Positions 18,059 through 26,077 of a stretch of DNA of 64,000 bases are shown here, piece after piece. Source of the DNA: Lysobacter sp. (lineage in GTDB: Bacteria; Pseudomonadota; Gammaproteobacteria; Xanthomonadales; Xanthomonadaceae). The position numbers and the translations under genes are program-made. Under the pieces are notes generated by a model that was not told where the DNA came from, searched no databases, and was given only the letters and a program-made list of their open reading frames with translations. The DNA lies in contig WYBC01000039.1 of NCBI GenBank assembly GCA_011526085.1, forward strand, positions 215,374 to 279,373, read 5' to 3'. Position 1 is the stretch's first letter. Every line of letters starts with the position of its first letter.

Positions 18059-20656
18059 ATGAAACGCAATCCGCTCCATGCACTGCGGTGCCTGGCGTTC
18101 GCGGCGCTCGCGCTGTGCGCGTCCGCCCACGCCCAGATCACCGCCGGTCCCGACATCAACACGTCGCAGAAGACCGGCGGAGACAGCGAATGCTCCATCG
18201 CCAAGAATCCCGCGAATCCGCAGCAGTTGTTCGCATCGTGCAACAGCGCCGGCGCCGGCATCTTCGCCGCGCGCAGCACCGACGGCGGCGATACCTGGAC
18301 CTATCCGGACGCCGCCGACAAGACCATCGCCGACGGCGATGCCGGCCAGGGCGCGGCCGCCTGCTGCGATCCCACCCTGGCCTGGGACAGCTTCGGCAAT
18401 CTCTACGTCACGTATCTCGCCGCGCTGGTCAGCGGCTCGTCGCCCAGCGTCGAAACGCTGTTGAGCACCGATGGCGGACTGACGTTCACCAACATCGGTT
18501 CGTTCACCGGCGGCGCGATGGATCAGCCGACCATCGTCGCCAACAACACCACCGCGGCGGGCGCCCCGGTCGCCGTGTGGATCGTGTGGAACCAGGACGG
18601 CACGATGCGCGCGCGCGGCGCGGCGGCCACCGGACTGGGCGCGGTCGGCGCGTTCAACGCGATGCAGACCATTCCGGGCACCAACGGCTGCAGCTTCGGC
18701 GATATCGCGATCGCGCCCGATGGCGTCGTCGTGCAGACCTGCCAGACCAATACCGGCGCCAACACCGGCAGCGCGAACATCCGCGTCAACACCGATGCCG
18801 ACGGCCTCGGCGCGGGCAACTTCGGCGCGACCGTGACCGCGACCAGCACCAATGTGAGCGGCTTCGACTTCATTCCGCCGCAGAGTGCGCGCTCGGTCGA
18901 TGCCGAGGCCGGCCTGGCCTACGACCGCAATCCCGCGAGCCCGCGGTTCGGCCGCCTGTACCTGGTCTACACCGACGAGGTGGTGGACGAGAGCAACGAC
19001 ACCGACATCATGCTGCGGTTCTCCGACAACGACGGTGCGACATGGAGCGCGCCGATCCGCGTCAACGACGATCCGGCCGCGCCGATCCGCAGCCAGTTCC
19101 TGCCGCGCGTCGCGACCAACCCGGCCACCGGCAACGTCGCCGTGTGCTGGCACGACTCGCGCAACTCGGCCACCAACACGTCGATGCAGGTGTTCTGTTC
19201 GGTGGCGACGCCGACCCCGGCGACTCCGGCGTTCATCGCCAACGTCGCGGTGAGCGACGCTGCGTCCACCAGCAACGGCGCCGGCGTCGAGTTCGGCGAC
19301 TATGCCGGCATGACCTATGTGTCGGGTGGCGGTCCGGCCGGCAGCGCCCGCTTCCAGCATCCGATCTGGGGCGACACGTCCAATTCGACAGGCAACAATC
19401 CCAACGGCACCGGCGACTTCGATGCGTACACGAACTGGCTGCGCGGCGGGCCGTCCACCAACGAAGGCGACCCCCATCTGCGCACCGTCGACGGCGTGCA
19501 TTACGACTTCCAGACCGCCGGCGAATTCGTCGCGCTGCGAAGCGCCGACGGCTTCGAGGTGCAGACCCGTCAGACCGCGGTCGCCACGGATTTCTTCCCG
19601 GGCCCGAATCCGCACACCGGCCTGGCGACCTGCGTGAGCCTCAACACCGCGGTCGCGGCGCGCGTGGGCGGGCATCGCGTGAGTTACCAGCCCGCGGCGG
19701 GCGACGCATCCTCGCAGCCGCAGATGGAGCTGCGCATCGACGGCGAGCGCACCGCGCTGACGCCGGCGGGCGTGTCGCTCCCGGGTGCGGGCCGCGTCTC
19801 GCGGACCGCGGTCGGCGGCATGGAGATCGCCTACCGCAACGGCGCGCAGGTGCTGGTCACGCCGGGCTTCTGGTCTTCGCAGGGTCTCTGGTATCTGAAC
19901 ATCAGCATCACCGGTGCCGATGCGCTGGAAGGAATCATGGGTGCGATCGCGACCGGCAGCTGGTTGCCCGCGTTCGCGGATGGCGGTTCGCCCGGGCCCA
20001 TGCCCGCCGCGCTGGCGGATCGTTACGACATGCTCAACCGCACCTTCGCCGATTCCTGGCGCGTGCGCGACAAGACCAGCCTGTTCGACTACGCGCCCGG
20101 TCAATCGACGGCCGATTTTACCCTCGCCGGTTGGCCGAAGCAGAACCCGCCCTGCGAAGTCCCGGACATGAAGCCGGTGAAGCCGGCCGAGCCGGAACTC
20201 GCGAAGCGCGTCTGCGCGATCGTCGCCGACAAGCAGCGGCGCGAGAACTGCATCTTCGACGTGATCGCCACCGGCGAAACCGGTTTCGCCGAGACCTACG
20301 CCCGGACCGAGAAACTGGAGCGTTACGGCACCACGACCACGCTGGTCGCGGATGCCGTTTCCGGCGACAAGCGCACGGTGTTCGTCGCCACGGTCGGAAA
20401 GCGCTTCCCGAACCGCAGATCCGCGCTGTCCGGCGTCGTGGTCTTCCATGTCAACGGCAAGCCGGTCGGCGAACCGGTCGCCATCGACAAGCAGGGACGC
20501 GCGCGATTCGCGGCGGTCGACTTCGATCCGCGCCAGTACCGCATCCAGGCCGAATTCCAGCCGGCGCAAGGCAACCCGTATCTGGAAAGCGTCAGCGACG
20601 AACTGCATTATCCCGACCGCAGCGATCCTTCGCTGCATTACCCGAAACCGCAATGA
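18059..20656 (+). CDS. Exported BNR-repeat / von Willebrand factor D-domain protein
   Basis: This 865-aa secreted protein has a signal peptide cut after AHA (about 25). Its N-terminal half is a beta-propeller of BNR/Asp-box type (STDGGDTW; STDGGLTF; SDNDGATW). A VWD domain starts near residue 468 (EGDPHLRTVDGVHYDFQTAGEFVAL), then comes a Cys-containing module (ELAKRVCAIVADKQ ... CIFDVIATGETGFAE) and a C-terminal Ig-like domain (VVVFHVNGKPVGEPV). The VWD plus Cys module recurs in the subtilase at 27160-29202. AAGGAG precedes the ATG. Possible roles are adhesion or glycan binding; sialidase activity cannot be claimed because no catalytic set is obvious. Confidence 0.85.
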   Translation: MKRNPLHALRCLAFAALALCASAHAQITAGPDINTSQKTGGDSECSIAKNPANPQQLFASCNSAGAGIFAARSTDGGDTWTYPDAADKTIADGDAGQGAAACCDPTLAWDSFGNLYVTYLAALVSGSSPSVETLLSTDGGLTFTNIGSFTGGAMDQPTIVANNTTAAGAPVAVWIVWNQDGTMRARGAAATGLGAVGAFNAMQTIPGTNGCSFGDIAIAPDGVVVQTCQTNTGANTGSANIRVNTDADGLGAGNFGATVTATSTNVSGFDFIPPQSARSVDAEAGLAYDRNPASPRFGRLYLVYTDEVVDESNDTDIMLRFSDNDGATWSAPIRVNDDPAAPIRSQFLPRVATNPATGNVAVCWHDSRNSATNTSMQVFCSVATPTPATPAFIANVAVSDAASTSNGAGVEFGDYAGMTYVSGGGPAGSARFQHPIWGDTSNSTGNNPNGTGDFDAYTNWLRGGPSTNEGDPHLRTVDGVHYDFQTAGEFVALRSADGFEVQTRQTAVATDFFPGPNPHTGLATCVSLNTAVAARVGGHRVSYQPAAGDASSQPQMELRIDGERTALTPAGVSLPGAGRVSRTAVGGMEIAYRNGAQVLVTPGFWSSQGLWYLNISITGADALEGIMGAIATGSWLPAFADGGSPGPMPAALADRYDMLNRTFADSWRVRDKTSLFDYAPGQSTADFTLAGWPKQNPPCEVPDMKPVKPAEPELAKRVCAIVADKQRRENCIFDVIATGETGFAETYARTEKLERYGTTTTLVADAVSGDKRTVFVATVGKRFPNRRSALSGVVVFHVNGKPVGEPVAIDKQGRARFAAVDFDPRQYRIQAEFQPAQGNPYLESVSDELHYPDRSDPSLHYPKPQ

Positions 20657-20662
20657 ACCGCC

Positions 20663-20697
20663 GGAACGCCCCGCACCCGCGGGGCGTTCCGTTTCCG
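20663..20697 (+). terminator. Intrinsic terminator after the BNR/VWD gene
   Basis: A 12-bp perfect stem (GGAACGCCCCGC, 20663-20674; partner 20679-20690) with a 4-nt loop is followed by GTTTCCG. Confidence 0.75.
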
Positions 20698-20778
20698 CGA
20701 AGGCCATCGAATCGGGAACCGCAGCGCCATCGTTGCGATGCATGCATGCAGCGTCCCGGCGGTATCGATGCAACCGCG

Positions 20779-20808
20779 TTGACGCGGGCCGCGTCGCGCG
20801 CGCAGAAT
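20779..20808 (+). promoter_or_regulatory. Sigma-70-like promoter of the attenuator leader
   Basis: TTGACG (20779-20784), 18 nt, CAGAAT (20803-20808). The predicted transcript start lies about 20 nt before the leader ORF at 20834. Confidence 0.5.
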
Positions 20809-20833
20809 GCGCGCCTTCCTCCACCACCCGGCC

Positions 20834-20941
20834 ATGGTCATGACGCGGACGCCGCTCCTGATTCTGCTGAACCGCCGCCAGCGCGAACGCGCGGGCCGGG
20901 TGCTCCTGCCTTCCGTGACCGATGGCCCTGGATCGAACTGA
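20834..20941 (+). CDS. Leader peptide, Leu/Ile-rich (attenuator)
   Basis: A 35-codon ORF whose early part reads TPLLILLNRR, with a run of Leu/Leu/Ile/Leu/Leu at codons 8-12 and further Leu/Leu at 24-25. It lies between a promoter-like sequence and a strong terminator hairpin, the arrangement of branched-chain amino-acid attenuators. It is too short for normal gene finders. An in-frame ATG at 20840 is an alternative start. Ribosome stalling at the Leu/Ile codons would be the sensing step. Confidence 0.55.
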   Translation: MVMTRTPLLILLNRRQRERAGRVLLPSVTDGPGSN

Positions 20942-20992
20942 TCCCGGCCCGCGACACGCGATACGCACAAGCACCCGCAAGGGTGCTTTTTT
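20893..20992 (+). promoter_or_regulatory. Transcription attenuator with alternative RNA foldings
   Basis: The terminator is AAGCACCC (20969-20976), loop GCAA, GGGTGCTT (20981-20988), then TTTT. Its 5' arm can instead pair with CGGGTGCT (20897-20904) inside the leader ORF, 8 bp perfect, forming an antiterminator. The same leader segment (GGGCCGGG, 20893-20900) can also pair with CCCGGCCC (20943-20950). Mutually exclusive helices plus a Leu/Ile-rich leader are the hallmarks of ribosome-mediated attenuation. No biosynthetic gene follows: the next coding sequence is a 10-codon ORF, then an EF-G paralogue. Confidence 0.6.
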
Positions 20993-21068
20993 GTTGCCCG
21001 CGATTCTTTTGCGGACCCGCTTTTTCCAGACCCCGAACACCACCGAAGACCTCCAGGGAGAACGTGCC

Positions 21069-21098
21069 ATGAGCATCGCCGCCGAGACCGAACCCTAG
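21069..21098 (+). other. Ten-codon ORF after the attenuator (possible gene remnant)
   Basis: ATG AGC ... CCC TAG encodes MSIAAETEP and has a good ribosome site (CCAGGGAGAACG) just before it. It sits where the first structural gene of an attenuated operon would begin, so it may be the stump of a lost gene or a second short regulatory ORF. Nothing else supports coding. Confidence 0.3.
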
Positions 21099-21162
21099 CC
21101 GCACGTCCCGTCGCCAACCGGGGCGTGCGGCCCCGCATGTTGGCGATACATGGAATGGCTTC

Positions 21163-23199
21163 ATGAACACCACGACACTTTCGCGCTGGCGCAACCTGGG
21201 CATCATCGCCCACATCGACGCCGGCAAGACCACCCTCACCGAACGCCTGCTGTACGCTTCCGGCGCGATCCATCGCGTCGGCGAAGTCCACGACGGCGCG
21301 GCCACCACCGATTTCTCCGAGATCGAACGCAAGCGCGGCATCACCATCGGCGCCGCGGCCGTGCGCATCGACTGGACGCCGCCGGGCGAAGCGCCGCATC
21401 GGCTCAGCCTCATCGACACGCCGGGCCACATCGATTTCGCGATCGAAGTGGAACGTTCGCTGCGCGTGCTCGACGGCGCGGTCGCGGTCTTTTCCGCGGT
21501 CGACGGCGTGCAGCCGCAATCCGAAACGGTGTGGCGCCAGGCGCAGCGGCACGGCGTGCCCCGCATCGCGTTCGTCAACAAGATGGACCGTGCCGGCGCG
21601 GACTTCGATCGCACGCTCGCGCAATTGCGCGAGAAACTCGACGCCAATCCGTGGCCGCTCGGCATCCCGCTGGGCCGCGAGGCGGCGTTCGATGGCTGGG
21701 TCGATCTCGTCGACCGCAGCGTCGTGCGTTGGACCGACGACGGCGACACCGTGCGGCATCCGTGGGGCGACGACGAAGCGACGAGGTATGCCGACGCCCG
21801 TGCGCGCCTGATCGAAGCGGTGGCCGGGCACGACGAATCGCTCGCCGACGCCTGGCTCGCCGAACGCGCCATCGACGATGCGATGCTGCGCGCGGCGATC
21901 CGTCGCGGCACGCTGGCGGGCCTTGGCGTGCCGGTGCTCGCGGGTTCCGCGATCCGCAACAAGGGCATCGCCGCGCTGCTCGACGCCATCGTGCATTACC
22001 TGCCTTCGCCGCTGGATCGTCCGGCGACGAGCGCGGTGCGCGACGGCATCGAGACGCGATTGCCCGCGGATCCCGCGGGCCCGCTCGCGGCGCTGGTGTT
22101 CAAGATCGCGCACCAGGCGCATGGGCCGGTGACGTACGTGCGCGTGTATTCGGGCACGCTGCGGGTGGGCGCGACGGTGTGGTGTTCGCGGCAGGACCGC
22201 GCGCGTCGCATCGGTCGTCTCGCCATCGTGCAGGCCGCGCGCACGCACGATGTCGATGAGGCCGTCGCGGGCGAGATCGTCGCGATCCTCGGCTGGAAAG
22301 ACGCGGTGAGCGGCGAAACGCTGAGCGCCGACGACATGCGGCTGGTGCTCGACAGCATCCAGGCGCAGCCGGCGGTGCTGTCGTGGCGGCTCGCCGCGAA
22401 GGACGCGAACGACCTGATGCGGCTGGGCCAGGGGTTGGCCGGGCTGGCGCAGGAAGATCCCTCGTTCCGCGTCCAGGCCGACCCCGACACCGGTGAAACG
22501 CTGGTCTGGGGCATGGGCGAGCTGCATCTCGAAGTGATGGTCGAGCGTCTTCGCAACGACTGGAACGTCGAGGTGCGCACCGGCGCGCCGCGCGTGGCCT
22601 ATCAGGAAACGCCGCGGATGGCCGTGCGCGGCGTCGAAGGCAAGGTGGTGAAGCGCAACGGCGGCGTCGGCATGTTCGCGCGCGTGATCGTCGATGTCGC
22701 CCCGCGCGACGACGGCCTGGTCACGTTCGAGGACCGCAGCGTCGGCGGCGCGGTGCCGAAGGCGTTCGTGGCGGCGACCGAAAAAGGCGTGCGCGCGGCG
22801 TTGATGGAAGGCCCGCGCGGTCACCCGGTCGTCGGCATCGCGGTGACGCTGGTCGACGGCGAAACCCATGCGGTCGACTCGTCCGACATGGCGTTCCAGC
22901 GCGCGGCATCGGACGCCGTGCGTGCGGCGCTCGCGCAGGCGGGCACCACGTTGCTGGAGCCGGTGATGGCGCTCGCCATCGACACCCCGGCCGCGCACGT
23001 GGGCGACGTGATCGGCGACGTGCAGCGTCGCAACGGCCGCGTGGCGGCGATCGAGGACAAGGGCGCCCGCGCCGATGTGCTCGCGCATGCCCCGCTGGCC
23101 GCGCTCTCCGGCTACACCACGGCCCTGCGTTCGCTCACCCAGGGCCGCGCCCAGGCCAGCATGGTCTTCCACGCATACGAGGAAGCGCGCGTGGATTGA
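21163..23199 (+). CDS. EF-G paralogue (translational GTPase, EF-G2-like)
   Basis: This 678-aa translational GTPase has G1 AHIDAGKTT, switch I (ERKRGITIGAAAV), G3 DTPGHIDF and G4 NKMD. EF-G domains II-V follow, including WGMGELHLEVMVERL, VKRNGGVGMFARV and the C-terminal YTTALRSLTQGRAQASM. The GTPase insert is short, and total length is below normal EF-G (about 700). It is isolated from ribosomal protein genes, so it is probably the secondary EF-G-like copy rather than the housekeeping fusA. Role (ribosome recycling, stress or GTP-dependent rescue) cannot be set from sequence. An attenuator-like leader lies 170 bp upstream. Confidence 0.88.
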   Translation: MNTTTLSRWRNLGIIAHIDAGKTTLTERLLYASGAIHRVGEVHDGAATTDFSEIERKRGITIGAAAVRIDWTPPGEAPHRLSLIDTPGHIDFAIEVERSLRVLDGAVAVFSAVDGVQPQSETVWRQAQRHGVPRIAFVNKMDRAGADFDRTLAQLREKLDANPWPLGIPLGREAAFDGWVDLVDRSVVRWTDDGDTVRHPWGDDEATRYADARARLIEAVAGHDESLADAWLAERAIDDAMLRAAIRRGTLAGLGVPVLAGSAIRNKGIAALLDAIVHYLPSPLDRPATSAVRDGIETRLPADPAGPLAALVFKIAHQAHGPVTYVRVYSGTLRVGATVWCSRQDRARRIGRLAIVQAARTHDVDEAVAGEIVAILGWKDAVSGETLSADDMRLVLDSIQAQPAVLSWRLAAKDANDLMRLGQGLAGLAQEDPSFRVQADPDTGETLVWGMGELHLEVMVERLRNDWNVEVRTGAPRVAYQETPRMAVRGVEGKVVKRNGGVGMFARVIVDVAPRDDGLVTFEDRSVGGAVPKAFVAATEKGVRAALMEGPRGHPVVGIAVTLVDGETHAVDSSDMAFQRAASDAVRAALAQAGTTLLEPVMALAIDTPAAHVGDVIGDVQRRNGRVAAIEDKGARADVLAHAPLAALSGYTTALRSLTQGRAQASMVFHAYEEARVD

Positions 23200-23227
23200 G
23201 CGCAACCGCACCGCAGGGACGCGACAC

Positions 23228-23259
23228 GGAGGCGCCGGGACACCGGCGCCTCCGCTTTT
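23228..23259 (+). terminator. Intrinsic terminator after the EF-G paralogue
   Basis: An 11-bp perfect stem (GGAGGCGCCGG, 23228-23238; partner 23243-23253) with a 4-nt loop is followed by GCTTTT, 28 bp after the stop codon. Confidence 0.85.
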
Positions 23260-23354
23260 CGGGCGCCCGTTCGAGTCGCGATCGATCCCGGTCCTTCCGT
23301 GCGCGCGGGTGCCGCGACAACGCACCGCGTCGGCTGGACGCTCCGCCGCACGCC

Positions 23355-24656
23355 ATGGACAATGGCCGAGGCATCCTGCGGGTCCTCTCCATGCATCTTC
23401 TCCTTATCGCCATCGTCGTCGCGGTTCTGCTGTATTGGGTGTCGAGTCAGCGCCGGGGCGATCGGTCGCAGGCGGACGGCTGGGCGGCGGCGAAACCGCA
23501 GGCCAGCACCCGGCGGGTCGCGTTCGTCGCCAACGGCAAGATGTTCTATGCGGACGCGGGCGCGCCGCCGCGGGAGATCCACAGCCCGCATGTGCAGGCC
23601 GCGATGGATCGGCTCGAACGCTCGCGCGAGCGCCATGCCTGGAAGGAGGGCACGACCTTTTCCGTGCGCGCCGGCGGCACCTGGCGCGAAGGACCGGGGC
23701 GCGAACTGGCGCTGCTGGCCACGTCGGTGCAATTCGCGCCCGAGGGCCGGCTGGTCTACTTCCTGCGCGACAACAGCATGGGCGGACTGTTCGAGCAGGA
23801 CATCGCCAGCGGCAAGGAGCGCCGCCTGATCCATCGCCAGAACCTGCTGCTCGACGATCTGCGCCTGAGCGCGGACGGTCTGCGCCTGTTGTGCAGCCAA
23901 CAGTCCGGCAACGGTGCCGCCAACATCGTCAGCATGGGCGTGGAAGGCGACGACCTGCGCGAACTCACCGGCGGCGACACCATCGACACCTCGCCCTGCT
24001 GGGTGCCCGGTCAGGACGGTCGGTTGGTCTTCCAGTCCGCGGGCCTGGCGCGCGGCCCCGAAGGACACGTGGTCGCGATCGGACCGGCGGCCATCCAGTT
24101 GCTGGACACGCGTACCGGCGAACTGAGTCCCGTGTTCGAGGATCAGCGCTTCGATTTCCTGCAGCCGCGGGTGACGGCGGACGGCAGTCTGCTGTTCATC
24201 CGCCGGCCCTACGAAGGGCAACGCTACCGCGGCAACGACATCCTGCTCGATGCGCTGCTGTTTCCGTTCCGGCTGCTGCGCACGTTGTTCCACTTCCTCA
24301 ATTTCCAGTCGCTGGTCTATTCGCGCAAACCGCTGACCTCGGCGACCGGCCCGCAGTACGACTCCGATCTGAAGGACATCCTGCTCAAGGGCCGGCGGAT
24401 CGACGCCGATGCCGCGATGCGCAGCAGCAAGCGCGTGCACGGCGTGCCGTCGCTGGTGCCGGACAGCTGGAAGCTGGTCTGGCGCAGCGAGCATGGCGAG
24501 GAGCGCGTGCTCGCCAGTCATGTGGCTTCGTTCGATCTCACCGCGGACGGTGGCGTGATCTATTCCAACGGTTTCGGCGTGTTCGTGCTGCATCCCGGCG
24601 GTGAGCCGAGTCTGGTGTTGCGCGACAGGTTGATCGCGGAAGTCGTGTCCGGTTGA
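23355..24656 (+). CDS. Membrane-anchored TolB-like beta-propeller protein
   Basis: The 433-aa product has one N-terminal TM (LLLIAIVVAVLLYWV, about 14-28) and a soluble domain with repeated PD40/TolB-like motifs (FAPEGRLVYFLRD; LSADGLRLLCSQQ; GQDGRLVFQSAG; VTADGSLLFIRRP; LTADGGVIYSNG). It would sit on the periplasmic face of the inner membrane. The start is uncertain: ATG 23355 is given, but ATG 23391 would place the TM right at the N-terminus and neither has a clear ribosome site. A terminator separates it from the EF-G paralogue. Function unknown. Confidence 0.75.
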   Translation: MDNGRGILRVLSMHLLLIAIVVAVLLYWVSSQRRGDRSQADGWAAAKPQASTRRVAFVANGKMFYADAGAPPREIHSPHVQAAMDRLERSRERHAWKEGTTFSVRAGGTWREGPGRELALLATSVQFAPEGRLVYFLRDNSMGGLFEQDIASGKERRLIHRQNLLLDDLRLSADGLRLLCSQQSGNGAANIVSMGVEGDDLRELTGGDTIDTSPCWVPGQDGRLVFQSAGLARGPEGHVVAIGPAAIQLLDTRTGELSPVFEDQRFDFLQPRVTADGSLLFIRRPYEGQRYRGNDILLDALLFPFRLLRTLFHFLNFQSLVYSRKPLTSATGPQYDSDLKDILLKGRRIDADAAMRSSKRVHGVPSLVPDSWKLVWRSEHGEERVLASHVASFDLTADGGVIYSNGFGVFVLHPGGEPSLVLRDRLIAEVVSG

Positions 24657-24746
24657 GGGTGTCCGGTCGTCGTATCGGCATGATTCGATGCTGGCGGCTC
24701 ATGGTGCGAAGGTAAAGCCCGGAATCTTTTTCGCGCTGGTGCGCGA

Positions 24747-24775
24747 GTGACTTTCTTTGGCGCAAAGAAAGTCAC
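24747..24775. repeat. Perfect 13-bp palindrome (GTGACTTTCTTTG arms)
   Basis: GTGACTTTCTTTG (24747-24759), 3-nt spacer GCG, exact inverse complement (24763-24775). This AT-richer element stands out in a GC-rich intergenic region and resembles the dispersed CTTTCTTTG/CAAAGAAAG palindromes seen in xanthomonad genomes. It could act as a terminator or REP-like site. Confidence 0.6.
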
Positions 24776-24828
24776 CCAAGAAAACACTCAGGTCCAATTC
24801 AAATCTGCCGACTGCGACATGGCCGGGA

Positions 24829-24862
24829 TTTTTCTACGAGGCATCCGTGCCTCGTAGAAAAA
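24829..24862. terminator. Perfect 15-bp hairpin, bidirectional terminator-like
   Basis: TTTTTCTACGAGGCA (24829-24843), loop TCCG, exact complement (24848-24862). The T5 and A5 ends give a U-tract in either direction. It lies in the 407-bp gap between the TolB-like gene and the SPFH gene, where I see no coding sequence. Confidence 0.6.
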
Positions 24863-25063
24863 CGGCGCACCTCCTGTGCGCCGCCCTCCGGGTCTCCGAT
24901 CGAGGGATGATGCGCCGTGACCGAAGGAATGCCGGGACGATGGCGTCTGCCGACAGGTCATCGATTTCCATGAAACCCTGGTCGCTCACCATTTCGGTTG
25001 CTTTGATTCGGCATATCATTCGACTTTCGCATCCCGTCGAAGCCGGTCCCAGGAGAGCCCCGC

Positions 25064-26077
25064 ATGTTCGGTTTCCGCTACGTCAAATCCTCGCCGAGCC
25101 ATTACCTGCTGCAGTACAAGGACGGCAAGGTGGTGCGCGAGGGCACCGGCCTGGCGTTCTTCTACTTCGCGCCGGCGTCGACGCTGGTCAGCGTGCCGCT
25201 GACGGCGGTGGACGTGCCCTTCATGTTCGAAGAGACCACCCGCGATTTCCAGGCGGTGACGCTGCAGGGGCAGGTGGGGTATCGCATCGCATCGCCGAAG
25301 ACGCTGGCCGAACAGCAGAACTTCGTGCTGGAACCGAACGGCGCCTACGCCTCGGAAGATCCCGAACGCCTGCCGATGCGCGTGCTCAACGCGGTGAAGG
25401 CGCAGTTCCGCGCGCTGCTGCAGGAAGCCGATCTGCGCGAAGTGCTGCACGGCACCGAGCAGTTGTCGAAGACCGCGCGCCAGGGCCTGTCTGCCGCCCC
25501 GGCGCTGGCGGCGCTGGGCATCGAGATCGTCGATCTCGCGCTGCTCGCGGTGAAGCCCACGCCGGAAACCGCGCGCGCGCTGGAAGCGCCGGTGCGCGAA
25601 GACATCCTCAAGCAGGCCGACGACGCTACCTACGCCCGCCGCAACGCGGCCATCGCGCAGGAACAGATGATCAAGGAAAGCGAACTGCGCAGCGAACTGG
25701 TGGTCGAGCAGAAACGCCGTCAGGTGCGCGAGACCGAAGTCGAATCGCAGCGCGTCATCCTCGAGAAGCAGCAGGAGATGCAGGCGCAGGAAATCGCCGG
25801 CAACGTGAAACTGGAAGAACAGAACGGCGAACTGGTGCGCCTGCAGTCCGAGAACCGCAAGCGTGAGGCCGACGTACGCGCATACGCCATGCGCGCGCTG
25901 GTCGAAGCGATCAAGGACATGGACCCGCGCGCGCTGCAGGCGATGATGTTCGGCCAGGCCAGCCCGGAAACGTTGATGGCGCTGGGCCTGCAGAACATCG
26001 CCGACAACGCGGTGAAGATCGGCGAGTTCAACTTCTCGCCCGACCTGCTGCGGCAGATGGCCGGCAAGAGCAAGTGA
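25064..26077 (+). CDS. SPFH/band-7 domain protein
   Basis: The 337-aa protein has an SPFH domain in its first half (GLAFFYFAPASTLVSVPLTAVDVPF; RDFQAVTLQGQVGYRIASP; LGIEIVDLALLAVKPTPE). A long coiled-coil of Glu/Gln/Arg-rich heptads follows (about 205-270, IKESELRSELVVEQKRRQ...), then a short C-terminal tail. No TM is evident, so it probably forms cytoplasmic or peripheral oligomeric scaffolds. Its stop overlaps the next gene's GTG start (GTGA), so the two are translationally coupled and likely work together. Confidence 0.85.
   Translation: MFGFRYVKSSPSHYLLQYKDGKVVREGTGLAFFYFAPASTLVSVPLTAVDVPFMFEETTRDFQAVTLQGQVGYRIASPKTLAEQQNFVLEPNGAYASEDPERLPMRVLNAVKAQFRALLQEADLREVLHGTEQLSKTARQGLSAAPALAALGIEIVDLALLAVKPTPETARALEAPVREDILKQADDATYARRNAAIAQEQMIKESELRSELVVEQKRRQVRETEVESQRVILEKQQEMQAQEIAGNVKLEEQNGELVRLQSENRKREADVRAYAMRALVEAIKDMDPRALQAMMFGQASPETLMALGLQNIADNAVKIGEFNFSPDLLRQMAGKSK

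Noticed and set aside
18059..20656. Sialidase
   Set aside because: BNR/Asp boxes are present, but I could not see the sialidase Arg triad or the FRIP motif.
18088..21072. A 994-codon open frame overlapping the BNR/VWD gene
   Set aside because: Shadow frame with Arg/His-rich composition; the overlapping frame has signal peptide, propeller and VWD domains.
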